From contig CAWCQU010000003.1 in NCBI GenBank assembly GCA_963797765.1, positions 806,001 to 870,000 on the forward strand: a DNA stretch of 64,000 bases, given 5' to 3'. Shown here one piece after another: positions 23,540 to 32,652 of this stretch; the first letter of the stretch is position 1, and the number at the start of each line of letters is the position of its first letter. Source of the DNA: JBGPTK01 sp963797765. Its GTDB lineage: Bacteria > Acidobacteriota > Terriglobia > Acidiferrales > UBA7541. A program made the translations under genes and the position numbers. The notes beneath the pieces were generated by a model. That model was not told the origin of the DNA. It worked only from the letters and a program-made list of their open reading frames with translations, and did not search any database.

Positions 23540-25258
23540 TTAGGTAATCGCCACTTCTTCGTAAACCCCGAACACTTGCCGCAGCGCGTCGCACACTTCG
23601 CCCAAGGTCGCATAAGCCTTCACCGCGTCAAACAGAAACGGCATCAGGTTTTCCTCGCCTTCCGCGGCCTTGCGCAGAGCGTTCAATCGGCGATCCACTT
23701 CCTGTTGCGAGCGATCCGCCCGCAATTTGCACAACCGAACGGATTGCCGCTCAGCCACCGACTCGTCAATCTGCAGAATTTCCAGCGGCTTTTCCCCGGC
23801 CACAAAATCGTTCACGCCGACGATAATCTTTTCCTTGCTGTCCACCGCCATTTGATAGCGGTAAGAAGCTTCCGCGATTTCCCGTTGCGGGTAGGAGCGT
23901 TCAATCGCGGGTATCATGCCGCCCAGCGCGTCAATTTTCTCGATGTAATCCCACGCCCCGCGTTCCACTTCGCTGGTCAGCGCTTCCACAAAATACGATC
24001 CGCCCAGCGGGTCGGCGGTATTCGTCACTCCGCTTTCGTGCGCGATAATCTGCTGTGTGCGCAAAGCAATGGTGGCCGCAAATTCCGTAGGCAGCGCCCA
24101 CGCTTCATCCAGGGAATTGGTGTGCAGCGATTGTGTGCCGCCCATCACCGCGGCGAGCGCCTGAATCGCGGTCCGCACCACGTTGTTGTAAGGCTGTTGC
24201 GCGGTCAGCGAACATCCGGCGGTCTGAGTATGGAAGCGCAGCGCCCACGAACGCTCGCTTTTCGCTCCGAAGCGGTCGCGCATGGTTTTATACCAGATGC
24301 GCCGCGCGGCGCGGTACTTCGCGATTTCCTCAAAGAAATCATTGTGCGCGTTGAAGAAGAAAGAAAGCCGTGGAACGAATTCATCAATGTCCAGGCCGCG
24401 GCGGATTCCCCAATCCACATATTCGATCCCGTCGCGCAATGTGAAAGCCAATTCCTGAATCGCCGTCGAGCCCGCCTCGCGAATGTGATATCCGCTGATC
24501 GAAACCGGATTAAATTTGGGAGTATGCTTCACGCCAAATTCAAACGTATCGATCACCAGCCGCATCGAAGGTTCCGGAGGATAGATATATTCCTTCTGCG
24601 CGATGTATTCCTTCAGGATGTCGTTCTGCAGCGTGCCGGTTAGTTTTTTCCAGTCGGCGCCCTGCTTTTCCGCCACAGCCAAATACATCGCCCAAATCAC
24701 GGCGGCCGGCGAATTAATCGTCATTGAAGTGCTGACGCCGGAAAGCGGAATTTGATCGAACAGAACTTCCATATCCGCCAGCGAACTGATCGTCACGCCG
24801 CACTTGCCCACTTCGCCTTCCGACAAAGCATGATCCGCGTCATAGCCCATCAAGGTAGGCAGATCGAACGCCACGGAAAGCCCGGTCTGTCCCTGCGAAA
24901 GCAAATAGCGGAATCGCTGGTTAGTATCCTCCGCGGTCCCGAAGCCCGCAAATTGCCGCATAGTCCACAGGCGGCTGCGATACATCGTGGGATGGATTCC
25001 CCGCGTGTAGGGAGGCTGGCCCGGCAGTCCCAGATCGCGATCTGCGTCCCAATCCGCCAAATCCGCCGGAGTGTAGAGGCGCTTGATCGGATAGCTCGAA
25101 ACGGTTGTAAATTCCGCGGCGCGTTCCGGAGATTTTGCCAGCGTCGGTCCAAGCGTCTTTTCTTCCCACTCTCTTTCAGCAGCAGAGGGTTTGCGGCCGT
25201 TCGCCGCCGCAGGCGCCGTGGGAACTCGTTGCGAGCCTGGTTTAACTTTCTCCGTCAT
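23540..25258 (-). CDS. Methylmalonyl-CoA mutase, catalytic large chain
   Basis: The substrate-binding TIM-barrel chain of a split B12-dependent acyl-CoA mutase. Family marks include RGIHPTMYRSRLWTMRQFAG, the TTTxxN-like DLPTLMGYDADHALSEGEVG, SMTINSPAAVIWAMY, SGYHIREAGSTAIQELAF and FHTQTAGCSLTAQQPYNN, then NSLDEAWALPTEFAATIALR. Length is 572 residues from ATG 25258, chosen because GGGAG lies 9 bases upstream. The frame stays open to 25471 but that extension is not conserved-looking. There is no C-terminal B12 domain, consistent with the separate small chain downstream. Probable role: propionyl-CoA/methylmalonyl-CoA to succinyl-CoA. Confidence 0.95.
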   Translation of the reverse strand: MTEKVKPGSQRVPTAPAAANGRKPSAAEREWEEKTLGPTLAKSPERAAEFTTVSSYPIKRLYTPADLADWDADRDLGLPGQPPYTRGIHPTMYRSRLWTMRQFAGFGTAEDTNQRFRYLLSQGQTGLSVAFDLPTLMGYDADHALSEGEVGKCGVTISSLADMEVLFDQIPLSGVSTSMTINSPAAVIWAMYLAVAEKQGADWKKLTGTLQNDILKEYIAQKEYIYPPEPSMRLVIDTFEFGVKHTPKFNPVSISGYHIREAGSTAIQELAFTLRDGIEYVDWGIRRGLDIDEFVPRLSFFFNAHNDFFEEIAKYRAARRIWYKTMRDRFGAKSERSWALRFHTQTAGCSLTAQQPYNNVVRTAIQALAAVMGGTQSLHTNSLDEAWALPTEFAATIALRTQQIIAHESGVTNTADPLGGSYFVEALTSEVERGAWDYIEKIDALGGMIPAIERSYPQREIAEASYRYQMAVDSKEKIIVGVNDFVAGEKPLEILQIDESVAERQSVRLCKLRADRSQQEVDRRLNALRKAAEGEENLMPFLFDAVKAYATLGEVCDALRQVFGVYEEVAIT

Positions 25259-25423
25259 CGTGATCATCTCCCAAAGGCCTGAAAGCGGGACGAATTTGTA
25301 GTTTAAGGCAAGCAGCCTGCCGGAACAAGGGCGGCTCTCCCGCGGAGTTTCCCATCCAGATGTGCTTTTTGCTTCTATGAGGATGCCGGCTTCACAGGCT
25401 GCGAAGAAATCCTGGAACTCCGT

Positions 25424-25456
25424 CATTCTGAGCCCGCCGTTTGGGCAAAGAATCCC
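25424..25456 (+). repeat. Dispersed TCATTCxGAG-type repeat, family D copy 1 (degenerate)
   Basis: GTCATTCTGAG followed by GAATCCCGAGCAA, related to better copies at 35799-35832 and 37921-37953. Confidence 0.5.
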
Positions 25457-25518
25457 GAGCAAACTTCTCACTCATTCTCCCCGCAGATTTTTCGAATACC
25501 TTCCGCACATGGCAAGAA

Positions 25519-25548
25519 AAAAGGCCCGGTGAATGATCACCGGGCCCA
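25519..25548 (-). terminator. Rho-independent terminator of the TolC-like gene
   Basis: On the plus strand a six-A run (25519-25524) precedes GGCCCGGTGA, loop ATGA, TCACCGGGCC, a perfect 10-bp stem. Read on the minus strand it is a strong hairpin followed by TTTTTT, directly after the TolC-like stop codon. Confidence 0.92.
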
Positions 25549-25569
25549 ATCCCGCGTCTCTATTTCAAT

Positions 25570-27525
25570 CTATTTTCCCGCCGGTGTCCCAATCAACTCC
25601 AGGCTCGGTGTGCCGGGAATAAGCGGCGGCTGAATCGCCCTGCCGCGTTGGGCGTCGGCAATCGTGATGCGATTGACGTCGAGGAGATGTCCCAGCGCCT
25701 TGTCATACGCCACGCGAGCCTCCTGCAAATTCGCAAGGGCGCGAATTTCATTGCCTTTGGCCGTGGTCAAGTCGCGTTGCGCTTGAATCACCAGGAAAGT
25801 GGTCGAAGCCCCGAGCTGATATTTCTTTTGTTCGGCGTCCAGGGTTTCCTGAGCCAACTCGCGCGCCTTTCCGGCTGCTTCCACTTGCGCCTGATCCTGC
25901 TGCAAGGCGATCTGAGCGTTTCGAACGTCCACGATTATGCTGTTCTTAACCGACTGCAGCCTGGTTTCATCCTGCCTCTGGTCAATCTGGGCTCGCGCAG
26001 CGTCGGCTTGCGCAATACGGTTACGAATCGGCAGATTCAGCGTGATTCCCGCGGCGTAAGTGGGGAAGTCGGTTCCGAACGCCGTGCTCAATGAGTCGGG
26101 AAGTCCGGTACTGACGAACACGGGAGGCGGCCCGGGCGTGACCTGATTCACGCCCGCCAAACCCGTCCCCTGGTACTGGCCGAAGATCGTCAATTGAGGT
26201 AGCAGCCCGTTCTTGGTGGTTTTCACTTCGATGTCGTCGTTTTTCAAATTCAATTCGGCCTGCCGCACTTCCGGCCGCTGTTTCCACGCCACGTTCACCG
26301 CATCCGCCAGCGGTATCACATCCACGGAAGGCAGCTTGGTGACCGCGTCGCTAGGTACCACCTCGACGTCCTGCAGCCCATTGGCCATGGGATTCTTGGT
26401 GATCGCGTTCAGCAGGACGGTCTGCTGCTGCATCTGATTGGTTTGCGCGATAATCAGGTTCTGGCGATCCGTGGCCACTTCTGATTCGGCGCGGATAATT
26501 TCAAGCGGAGCCAGGGTTCCGATCTCCACCTGTTTCTTGTTGTCGCCATACAGTTTTGTGGAAGTCGAAAGAGCCGCTTGCTGCACGCCCACATTCTCGC
26601 GCGCGAAGACCAGTTCCCAATAGTCGGTCGTCACCTGCTGGATGGTGGTGATTACTTGCAGGGAAAACACGGCATCCGCGATCTTCCGGTCGTTTTTCGC
26701 TTCCAGAATAAATCGCGTGTTGGGAATGATTCCGAAGCCGTTCAACAATTGCTGCTGGATTTGAAAATTGAGCGTGGACTGCACGGCTGGATTGAAAAAC
26801 TGAAACGTGGAGGTGGAAGAACTCCGCGTGTTATCCAGGGAAGCAATCATGGACGTTCCGGTGTGGAAGCCCTGCGAATATTGCACGTTCGCGATTTGGT
26901 TGTAATCCGTCAAAGTCGCCAGACCGACGTTCGTGCCTGTTCCAGAAGTGATTGGGTTATTCACCGGAAAGTGCGAGCGCGACCAGCTATAGGTAGCGCT
27001 CAAAGTCGGATCGAACAAGAGCTGCGGTACGTTTCCCAGTCCGCCGGCCGCGCCGATGCCCGGAAGCCCCAGCGCACGGCCGCCGCCCTTGGTGCGCAGG
27101 ATGTCTATCTCGCCGGCCCACACCACGTAGCGCTGCACGGCGATGTCCAGGTTGTTTTCCAGGGCGAGGGAGATTGCGTCATCCAGGCTCAGCATCAGCT
27201 TGCCGTCGTGAACCAGTTGGTCGATGCGCGGAGAATTGGTCAAGCCAGGGTGATCAACAGTCATCGCGGTGTACGGCTGGATGATGTTTGGAAACGCGCT
27301 CTTGCCATAGGAAAACTCATGGCCAACGTGCAGGCGCATGTCGCGCTGGGGATCGACCGCCGGACTTGGCGCGGAGCCCTGAGTGGGCGTTTGGCTCGCG
27401 CTAGGCGTCTGAGCCTGCGTCTGGCCTTGGGTCTGATCCTGCGCAAAAGTCGGAACCCCAGGGACAAGCACAAACGCCAAGAGCAGCACCAGGGCCGAAC
27501 GGAAAAACCTTCCTGTCATAGTCAT
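25570..27525 (-). CDS. TolC-family outer membrane efflux protein
   Basis: A 651-residue outer-membrane channel of the TolC/OEP type, which exports substrates together with an inner-membrane pump. A signal peptide (FFRSALVLLLAFVLVPGVPTFAQ) is followed by a Gln/Thr/Pro-rich spacer. Two coiled-coil repeats then follow: ALENNLDIAVQRYVVW early, EIIRAESEVATDRQNLIIAQTN in the middle, and YQLGASTTFLVIQAQRDL with EARVAYDKALGHLL at the end, the typical OEP closing helix. ATG at 27525 has AGAGG 4 bases upstream. No membrane-fusion or pump gene is adjacent, so the partner is elsewhere. Its upstream region contains perfect palindromes. Confidence 0.92.
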   Translation of the reverse strand: MTMTGRFFRSALVLLLAFVLVPGVPTFAQDQTQGQTQAQTPSASQTPTQGSAPSPAVDPQRDMRLHVGHEFSYGKSAFPNIIQPYTAMTVDHPGLTNSPRIDQLVHDGKLMLSLDDAISLALENNLDIAVQRYVVWAGEIDILRTKGGGRALGLPGIGAAGGLGNVPQLLFDPTLSATYSWSRSHFPVNNPITSGTGTNVGLATLTDYNQIANVQYSQGFHTGTSMIASLDNTRSSSTSTFQFFNPAVQSTLNFQIQQQLLNGFGIIPNTRFILEAKNDRKIADAVFSLQVITTIQQVTTDYWELVFARENVGVQQAALSTSTKLYGDNKKQVEIGTLAPLEIIRAESEVATDRQNLIIAQTNQMQQQTVLLNAITKNPMANGLQDVEVVPSDAVTKLPSVDVIPLADAVNVAWKQRPEVRQAELNLKNDDIEVKTTKNGLLPQLTIFGQYQGTGLAGVNQVTPGPPPVFVSTGLPDSLSTAFGTDFPTYAAGITLNLPIRNRIAQADAARAQIDQRQDETRLQSVKNSIIVDVRNAQIALQQDQAQVEAAGKARELAQETLDAEQKKYQLGASTTFLVIQAQRDLTTAKGNEIRALANLQEARVAYDKALGHLLDVNRITIADAQRGRAIQPPLIPGTPSLELIGTPAGK

Positions 27526-27839
27526 TCTTCCTCTCACTGAAGAATCGAGCAGTTTTTTAATTGCCGAATGCCCACTAAACTATTGAAACGCGTGGGAGTG
27601 CGAAATTGTTTCAACCGATTACCTATTGCAAGCCAGCCGCCATGCGTATCGAACTGAAATTAGACGCCAAATCAGCCCTTCTCGTTCCGCAACTGTCCGA
27701 AAGCGGACAAAAACGGTTCATATTCGGACAGGCAAGTTGGTGAGTTTAACATCCTCTCAACTCATTGACAACGAAGGGGTCGCTCGATAGGCTAGCGCCG
27801 GACAATGTCCGCCGGTACCCCGGCGGCCTGGAGCGACTC
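27526..27839. promoter_or_regulatory. Divergent tolC-like/pyrE control region with inverted repeats
   Basis: No gene is supported. Features seen: TTGAAAC (27583-27589) facing GTTTCAA (27608-27614) across 18 bases. There is also a perfect palindrome TGTCCG-AAAG-CGGACA (27694-27709), with a further CGGACA half-site at 27725-27730. These look like binding sites of a dimeric repressor for the TolC-like gene, pyrE or both. Confidence 0.5.
27694..27730. promoter_or_regulatory. Candidate operator: TGTCCG-N4-CGGACA palindrome plus half-site
   Basis: A perfect 6+4+6 palindrome with a third CGGACA half-site 15 bases on, located about 170 bases before the TolC-like ATG and about 110 bases before the pyrE ATG. 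Confidence 0.5.
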
Positions 27840-28427
27840 ATGCGGCGTGAAGAAATCCAGCGAATTTTCGAGGAAGCGGGCGCGGTGCGCCAGGGGCATT
27901 TTGAACTTTCGAGCGGCCGGCACAGCGGCACCTATGTACAATGCGCCCTGGTGCTGCAATACCCTCAGCACGCCGAAAGTTTGGGCCGGGCGCTGGCCGC
28001 GGAATTTCATGACTTGAAAGTGCAATGCGTGGCATCGCCGGCCATCGGCGGCATTCTGGTGGGCCACGAAGTGGCTCGAGCGCTGGGAGTGCGCGGCGTG
28101 TTTGCGGAGCGCGACGCTTCCGGACGAATGAACCTGCGGCGCAGCTTCCGCATCGAGCCGGGAGAACGAGTGCTGGTGGTGGAAGACGTGTGGACCACGG
28201 GCGGCTCAACGCGCGAGACAATCGGCGTGGTGGAGGAGGATGGCGGCCTGGTGGTTGCCGCTGGCGCATTGATCGACCGCAGCGGCGGCCGCTTGGAATT
28301 GCCGGTGCGCGCGGAAACACTTCTGGAATTGAGTGTCGAAAATTACGAGCCGGAGGATTGCCCCCTGTGCCGGAAGGGCAGCGCGGCGGTGAAGCCGGGC
28401 AGCCGCTTCGTGCGGGCGATTCCCTGA
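27840..28427 (+). CDS. pyrE: Orotate phosphoribosyltransferase
   Basis: Joins orotate and PRPP to give orotidine 5'-monophosphate in pyrimidine synthesis. The PRPP-binding loop VLVVEDVWTTGGSTRETI sits near residue 112, and SSGRHSGTYVQCALVLQYP near the N-terminus is the typical orotate-side segment. AIGGILVGHEVARAL is the second conserved stretch. From ATG 27840 the protein has 195 residues, and an in-frame extension to 27765 exists but is unlikely. A C-terminal CPLCRKG cysteine pair is present. Pyrimidine partners carA and carB are at 57-62 kb. Confidence 0.93.
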   Translation: MRREEIQRIFEEAGAVRQGHFELSSGRHSGTYVQCALVLQYPQHAESLGRALAAEFHDLKVQCVASPAIGGILVGHEVARALGVRGVFAERDASGRMNLRRSFRIEPGERVLVVEDVWTTGGSTRETIGVVEEDGGLVVAAGALIDRSGGRLELPVRAETLLELSVENYEPEDCPLCRKGSAAVKPGSRFVRAIP

Positions 28428-28630
28428 AAACAGCGAAAGCATTTGGTTCCACGCCCTGACTCGAAACTCGAAATCCGAATTCAGAATTACTTTAGACTCA
28501 GAAAGAGAAAACAAATGGCAACTTAAAGCATTGCTTTCTCGTCTGATGATAAATGCCCTGGCGAGGAACTGGGGACTGATTTCCCAGTCCGAATCCGGGG
28601 CATCGCAATCCCAAGGGCACGCTCGAAGCG

Positions 28631-29371
28631 ATGACACAAATTGAAAATACCGGGAATCCTCGGGTAATCCTTCTGGATATCGAAGGCACCACCACGCCTC
28701 CGGAATACGTTCAGCTGGTTGTTTATCCGTTCATTCGTGAAAACTTGCGGGATTTTCTGCTGGGCCATGAAGAAGATCCCACGATCGATGCGGATATCGA
28801 AGCCCTGCGCAGGCAACACGTGTCGGAACTTCACGGAGATCCCGATTTGCCTGGCTGGAATCGCGACATGCCCATCAATTCCACGATCAATTACGTCGCC
28901 TGGCTGATGGACCGGGAAAGCCGCAGCCCGGCTTTGAAGGCGATTCAAGGCAGGCTTCTGGTTGAGGCCTATGTGGACGGCCGTTTGCGCGGCGAAGTTT
29001 ATCCCGACGTGCGTCCCGCGCTGGAGCGTTGGGCGCGGCAAAAACGCTCCAATTGCATTTATTCATCCGGAAGCGTTCTGGAACAGAAATTATTGTTCGC
29101 AAACTCAACAGCCGGAGACCTCACTGGTCTTTTGCGCGCCTATTTCGACAGCATGGTAGGCGCCAAGCAAGAAGCGGAAAGCTACCGCAGGATCGCGGAC
29201 GAACTCGCTGCCCCCGCAATGGAAGTGCTATTCATCTCCGACGTCCGCGAGGAACTGAATGCCGCCCGCGCAGCGGGAATGCAAACAGCTCTATGTTCGC
29301 GCGCCAATGGCAATTCGCTAGACGCCGCCGAAAATCAAGTAATCCGCTCGCTCGACGAAATCTTCCCTTAG
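28631..29371 (+). CDS. mtnC: Enolase-phosphatase E1 (acireductone synthase)
   Basis: A HAD-superfamily enzyme of the methionine salvage pathway that enolises and dephosphorylates 2,3-diketo-5-methylthiopentyl-1-phosphate to acireductone. HAD motif I is in the MtnC-specific form LLDIEGTTTPPEYV (residues 13-26). Motif II is IYSSGSVLEQKLLF, where the SSGS is diagnostic, and motif III/IV is LFISDVREELNAARAAGM. Length 246 is normal. mtnB/mtnD are not adjacent. The ribosome-binding site is weak. Confidence 0.92.
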   Translation: MTQIENTGNPRVILLDIEGTTTPPEYVQLVVYPFIRENLRDFLLGHEEDPTIDADIEALRRQHVSELHGDPDLPGWNRDMPINSTINYVAWLMDRESRSPALKAIQGRLLVEAYVDGRLRGEVYPDVRPALERWARQKRSNCIYSSGSVLEQKLLFANSTAGDLTGLLRAYFDSMVGAKQEAESYRRIADELAAPAMEVLFISDVREELNAARAAGMQTALCSRANGNSLDAAENQVIRSLDEIFP

Positions 29372-29404
29372 TCTTTTATGCGGCTTTGCCAATCCCATTA
29401 CACT

Positions 29405-29430
29405 GTAGGGGCGCTGCTTGCCGCGCCCGC
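29405..29430 (+). repeat. Dispersed hairpin repeat, family A copy 3
   Basis: One base change from copy 1 (GCTTGCCGCGCCC), downstream of mtnC. Confidence 0.75.
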
Positions 29431-29528
29431 TTTGAATCGGCTGCGCATCGATTGACAGGAAGTGCAACCTGGAATAACGTCTCCTCTCGAAAGCACAAAG
29501 AAACCAACTGGTTTCCCAGGAGCGCAAA

Positions 29529-29729
29529 ATGCCCCAGCGCAACAAATACGTAGCTGCGATTTTCGTGCCGTTTCTGATCGGTTCGATTGGATTAGGCACG
29601 TTGATGCGGTCCGCTCGATTCGAGGCCTATCGCTCCGTGGATGTCGTGCAACTGATCGGCTCGGGAATGTGTTTTGGAGTGGCGCTGGTGGCGCTGATTG
29701 CGATGTTCCGCGGTTCGCGCGCGCAATAA
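29529..29729 (+). CDS. Small two-span membrane protein (66 aa)
   Basis: No family is recognised. Two hydrophobic stretches (VAAIFVPFLIGSIGLGTLM and LIGSGMCFGVALVALIAMF) separated by a short charged loop predict an inner-membrane hairpin, with a basic start (PQRNKY) and basic end (RGSRAQ). AGGAG lies 6 bases before the ATG, and codon use fits a real gene. It sits between mtnC and truA on the same strand. Confidence 0.6.
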   Translation: MPQRNKYVAAIFVPFLIGSIGLGTLMRSARFEAYRSVDVVQLIGSGMCFGVALVALIAMFRGSRAQ

Positions 29730-29850
29730 CAAGGCAATATCATCGGCGATTTGCCTCTGGTTTCTCCCGGTAGCGCTTCCGATTGAGGCCGTTCCGAGCA
29801 ATGACATTTGCCACCGGAGATCCCGAGCAGAATTGCGCTCCGTCCGGCCC

Positions 29851-29892
29851 CACCTCTGCGCACTCTGCGCGTCTGCGGTAATGCCTTTCTTC
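29851..29892 (+). repeat. Dispersed CTCTGCGG-type repeat, family E copy 6
   Basis: CCTCTGCGCACTCTGCGCGT followed by CTGCGGTAATGCC, upstream of truA. Confidence 0.65.
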
Positions 29893-29966
29893 GAATTCCG
29901 CAATTTGAAGCGCTTTCCCCGCCCAATCCCGCAAATCGGCTCCGCCATGCGATAATCGCTGCACGC

Positions 29967-30776
29967 ATGCGCAACTTCAAAATCACGCTGGCCTACGACG
30001 GCTCGGAATTCCATGGCTGGCAGATTCAGCCGGGAATCCCCACGATCCAGGGAGCATTGATGGACGCCGCGCATAAAATCACCGATGAGAAAATCGTGAT
30101 CCATGGCGCCAGCCGCACGGACGCGGGAGTTCACGCCCTCGCCCAGGTAGCCAGCTTCAAAACCAATTCCTCGCTCAGCGCCCTGGAATTTCAGCGCGCG
30201 TTGAATGCCTTGATGCCTCAGACGGTTCGCATCGTGCAAGCGGAAGAAGTGGGACAGGATTTCCACGCGCGCTGGAACGCCCTGGGGAAGACCTATCGCT
30301 ACCGCATTTTTCGCGGGCGCGTCGTGCCGCCTTTCGAATGGAAGTATCTGCTGCACTATCCCTACCCCTTGGACGAAGAAGCCATGGCACGGGTCGCCAA
30401 GGCGTTTGAAGGCGAGCATGACTTCAGTGCGTTTGCAGCTTCTTCCGGTTCGGAGGAAGATGACAGGGACCGCAACATGGTGAAAGAAATCTACCGGTCT
30501 GAGATTTTGTGCGTGCCAGGGACGGAAGAAATGGTATACGAGGTCCGCGGCCGCTCTTTTCTGCGATATATGGTAAGAAATATTGTGGGCACGCTGCTGG
30601 ATGCAGGGCGCGGCAGATTCACCGTAGCCGATATCGAAGAAATGTTCGAGCAGAAAGACCGCACAAAGTCCGGCCCAACCGTGCCGCCCGACGGCCTTTT
30701 TCTGGTAGGCCTCGATTATCCCGCTCCCGTGGTGTCACTGGGCGGAAGATCGAAGGCGATGTTCCGTTCCGAGTAA
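29967..30776 (+). CDS. truA: tRNA pseudouridine(38-40) synthase
   Basis: Isomerises uridines 38-40 in the anticodon arm of tRNAs. The start MRNFKITLAYDGSEFHGWQ is the standard TruA opening, which fixes ATG 29967. The catalytic Asp is in GASRTDAGVHALAQ near residue 52, and GKTYRYRIFRG and FLRYMVRNIVGTLLDAG are also typical. Length 269. An in-frame upstream extension to 29808 runs through a repeat and is rejected. Confidence 0.96.
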   Translation: MRNFKITLAYDGSEFHGWQIQPGIPTIQGALMDAAHKITDEKIVIHGASRTDAGVHALAQVASFKTNSSLSALEFQRALNALMPQTVRIVQAEEVGQDFHARWNALGKTYRYRIFRGRVVPPFEWKYLLHYPYPLDEEAMARVAKAFEGEHDFSAFAASSGSEEDDRDRNMVKEIYRSEILCVPGTEEMVYEVRGRSFLRYMVRNIVGTLLDAGRGRFTVADIEEMFEQKDRTKSGPTVPPDGLFLVGLDYPAPVVSLGGRSKAMFRSE

Positions 30777-30828
30777 GTGATGCAAGAATCGCGGGTACCG
30801 TCCAATTTTGAGATTGACGTAGATTTTT

Positions 30829-30895
30829 AGGGGGTCGGAGCTTCAGCTCCGACATCAGCATTTGAAGGAAAAGTGGGCTTTAGCCCCTGAAGCTT
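30829..30895 (+). repeat. Dispersed two-hairpin repeat, family B copy 1
   Basis: TCGGAGCTTCAGCTCCGA (8-bp stem) and, about 30 bases on, GGGCTTTAGCCC with a trailing CTGAAGC. Related copies: 37774-37792 (partial), 48041-48115 (inverted), 56469-56535 and 63039-63105 (inverted). Confidence 0.8.
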
Positions 30896-30957
30896 CCGGA
30901 AGGGACGTAATCGAAAGTCACATCTCCAAACTACAACACTACCGAATCGCGGACAAC

Positions 30958-32562
30958 ATGGCCATTCCATCGCAATCCATCAAAGGCGCACCGGCAGATT
31001 CCGCTGGGCGGATCGATTCCATCAATCCAGCCACGCAGGAAGTGATCGCGCAATTTGCGGCGGCCCGGGCAGAGGATGTAGGGGAATATCTTGCGAAGGC
31101 GCGCAAGGCGCAGATCGAGTGGGCCGCGCAGCCGTTGCGCGAGCGGTGTGCGCTGCTGCTGCGCGTCCGCGACCGGATTTTCGAACGTCGCGAAGAGATC
31201 GTCAGCGTGATCACCCGCGAATCGGGCAAGCCGCGCGTGGAAGCTGTGTTTGCCGAACTGATGCTGGTCCTCGATACCGCCGGCTTTTTCGCCAAGAATG
31301 CCCCCAAGTGGTTGCGGCCCGAACGAGTTCCCCATCACAACCTCGCGCTGAAGGCTAAAAGCGGCTGGCTGCTGCACGAGCCGCAGGGCGTAGTGGTGAT
31401 TATTTCTCCCTGGAATTTCCCGTTTTCAATTCCTTTCTCGGAAGTGGCTCCGGCCGTGGTGGCTGGAAACGCTGTGCTGCTCAAGCCCTCGGAACTGACG
31501 CCCTGGTGCGGCGCGTTGGTGGGCGAACTATTTGAGCAGGCGGGCGCCCCCGAAGGCTTGGTCCAGGTTTTGCAGGGTGGCGGTGCAATCGGCGCGGCGC
31601 TGGTGGCGGTGGGCGCGGATAAAGTTTTTTTCACCGGCAGTGTCGAGACCGGACGGCGGATCGCGGAAGCGTGCGCCAGGCAGTTGATTCCTTCCGTGCT
31701 CGAACTGGGCGGCAAGGATGCCATGATCGTTTGCGCGGATGCGGATCTGGAAATTGCGTCCAGCGCCGCGGTGTGGGGCGGATTCACGAACTGCGGGCAG
31801 GCGTGTTTATCGGTCGAACGAATTTACGTCGAGCAATGTATTGCCGGGCGATTCACCGAATTGTGCGTCGCCAAGACAAAAAAACTCCGCGTCGGCCCGG
31901 CGTCCGATCCGGACGCTGAAATCGGGCCGATGATCCGGCCCAAACAACTCGAGCGCGTGGAACAGCAAGTGCGCGAAGCCGTCGATCGCGGCGCAGCAAT
32001 AGTGGCAGGCGGAAACGCGCGGCCTGACCTCGGTCCAAATTATTACGAACCAACCGTGGTGACGAACGTGGACCACAGCATGCGCTTGATGAAAGAAGAA
32101 ACATTTGGCCCCGTGTTGGCGATTCGTGCCGTGGCCGATGCTGGGGAAGCAATCCGTTTGGCCAACGATTCGCCATTTGGCTTATCCGGAAGCGTCTGGA
32201 CGCGCGACGCGGCGAAGGGCAGGGAACTGGCAGGCAAACTCCGCGCAGGTTCCGTGATGGTGAATGACGTGGCCAGTTACTACGGAATTAGCGAGGCGCC
32301 GCACGGCGGGAGTGGAGCAAGCGGGTGGGGACGCTCGCATTCGCGGCTTGGACTACTGGAAATGGTTCAAGTAAAATATGTGGATGTGGACCGGCTGCCA
32401 GGCACTCCAAAATCCTGGTGGTTCGGATACAACAGCGAATTGGCGAACGCTGCGGATCGTTTCGTGGAATTCCTGTTCGCTCCCAAATGGCGGCGACGGC
32501 TATCAGCCTTGATCCGTAAGCACGGTGCGATGGGAACGCTTTTTCGCAGCCATCGCATGTAA
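30958..32562 (+). CDS. Aldehyde dehydrogenase family protein (1)
   Basis: An NAD(P)-dependent aldehyde dehydrogenase of 534 residues. Visible: IISPWNFPFSIPFSEVAPA with the oxyanion Asn, the nucleotide loop FFTGSVETGRRIAEA, the general-base Glu in LELGGKDAMIV, and the catalytic Cys in NCGQACLSVERIY. A tail of about 60 residues after the usual end (from GYNSELANAADRFVEF to LFRSHRM) is basic and may be a membrane-associating helix. ATG 30958 is preferred over the longer frame that starts inside a family B repeat. Substrate unknown. Confidence 0.88.
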   Translation: MAIPSQSIKGAPADSAGRIDSINPATQEVIAQFAAARAEDVGEYLAKARKAQIEWAAQPLRERCALLLRVRDRIFERREEIVSVITRESGKPRVEAVFAELMLVLDTAGFFAKNAPKWLRPERVPHHNLALKAKSGWLLHEPQGVVVIISPWNFPFSIPFSEVAPAVVAGNAVLLKPSELTPWCGALVGELFEQAGAPEGLVQVLQGGGAIGAALVAVGADKVFFTGSVETGRRIAEACARQLIPSVLELGGKDAMIVCADADLEIASSAAVWGGFTNCGQACLSVERIYVEQCIAGRFTELCVAKTKKLRVGPASDPDAEIGPMIRPKQLERVEQQVREAVDRGAAIVAGGNARPDLGPNYYEPTVVTNVDHSMRLMKEETFGPVLAIRAVADAGEAIRLANDSPFGLSGSVWTRDAAKGRELAGKLRAGSVMVNDVASYYGISEAPHGGSGASGWGRSHSRLGLLEMVQVKYVDVDRLPGTPKSWWFGYNSELANAADRFVEFLFAPKWRRRLSALIRKHGAMGTLFRSHRM

Positions 32563-32586
32563 ACAATATAGACGCCGGATCCGATG

Positions 32587-32623
32587 TCTTTCTGCGAACT
32601 CCGCGTCTCTGCGGTAATCTTTA
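32587..32623 (+). repeat. Dispersed CTCTGCGG-type repeat, family E copy 7
   Basis: CTGCGAACTCCGCGTCTCTG plus CGGTAATC between the aldehyde dehydrogenase and the Cys-rich small protein. Confidence 0.65.
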
Positions 32624-32652
32624 GGTTTCTGCACTAATCTTTGGAGGAACCA

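Noticed and set aside
23165..24643. 492-codon open frame on the plus strand
   Set aside because: Antisense to the GxxExxY gene and mutase large chain, with no recognisable domain.
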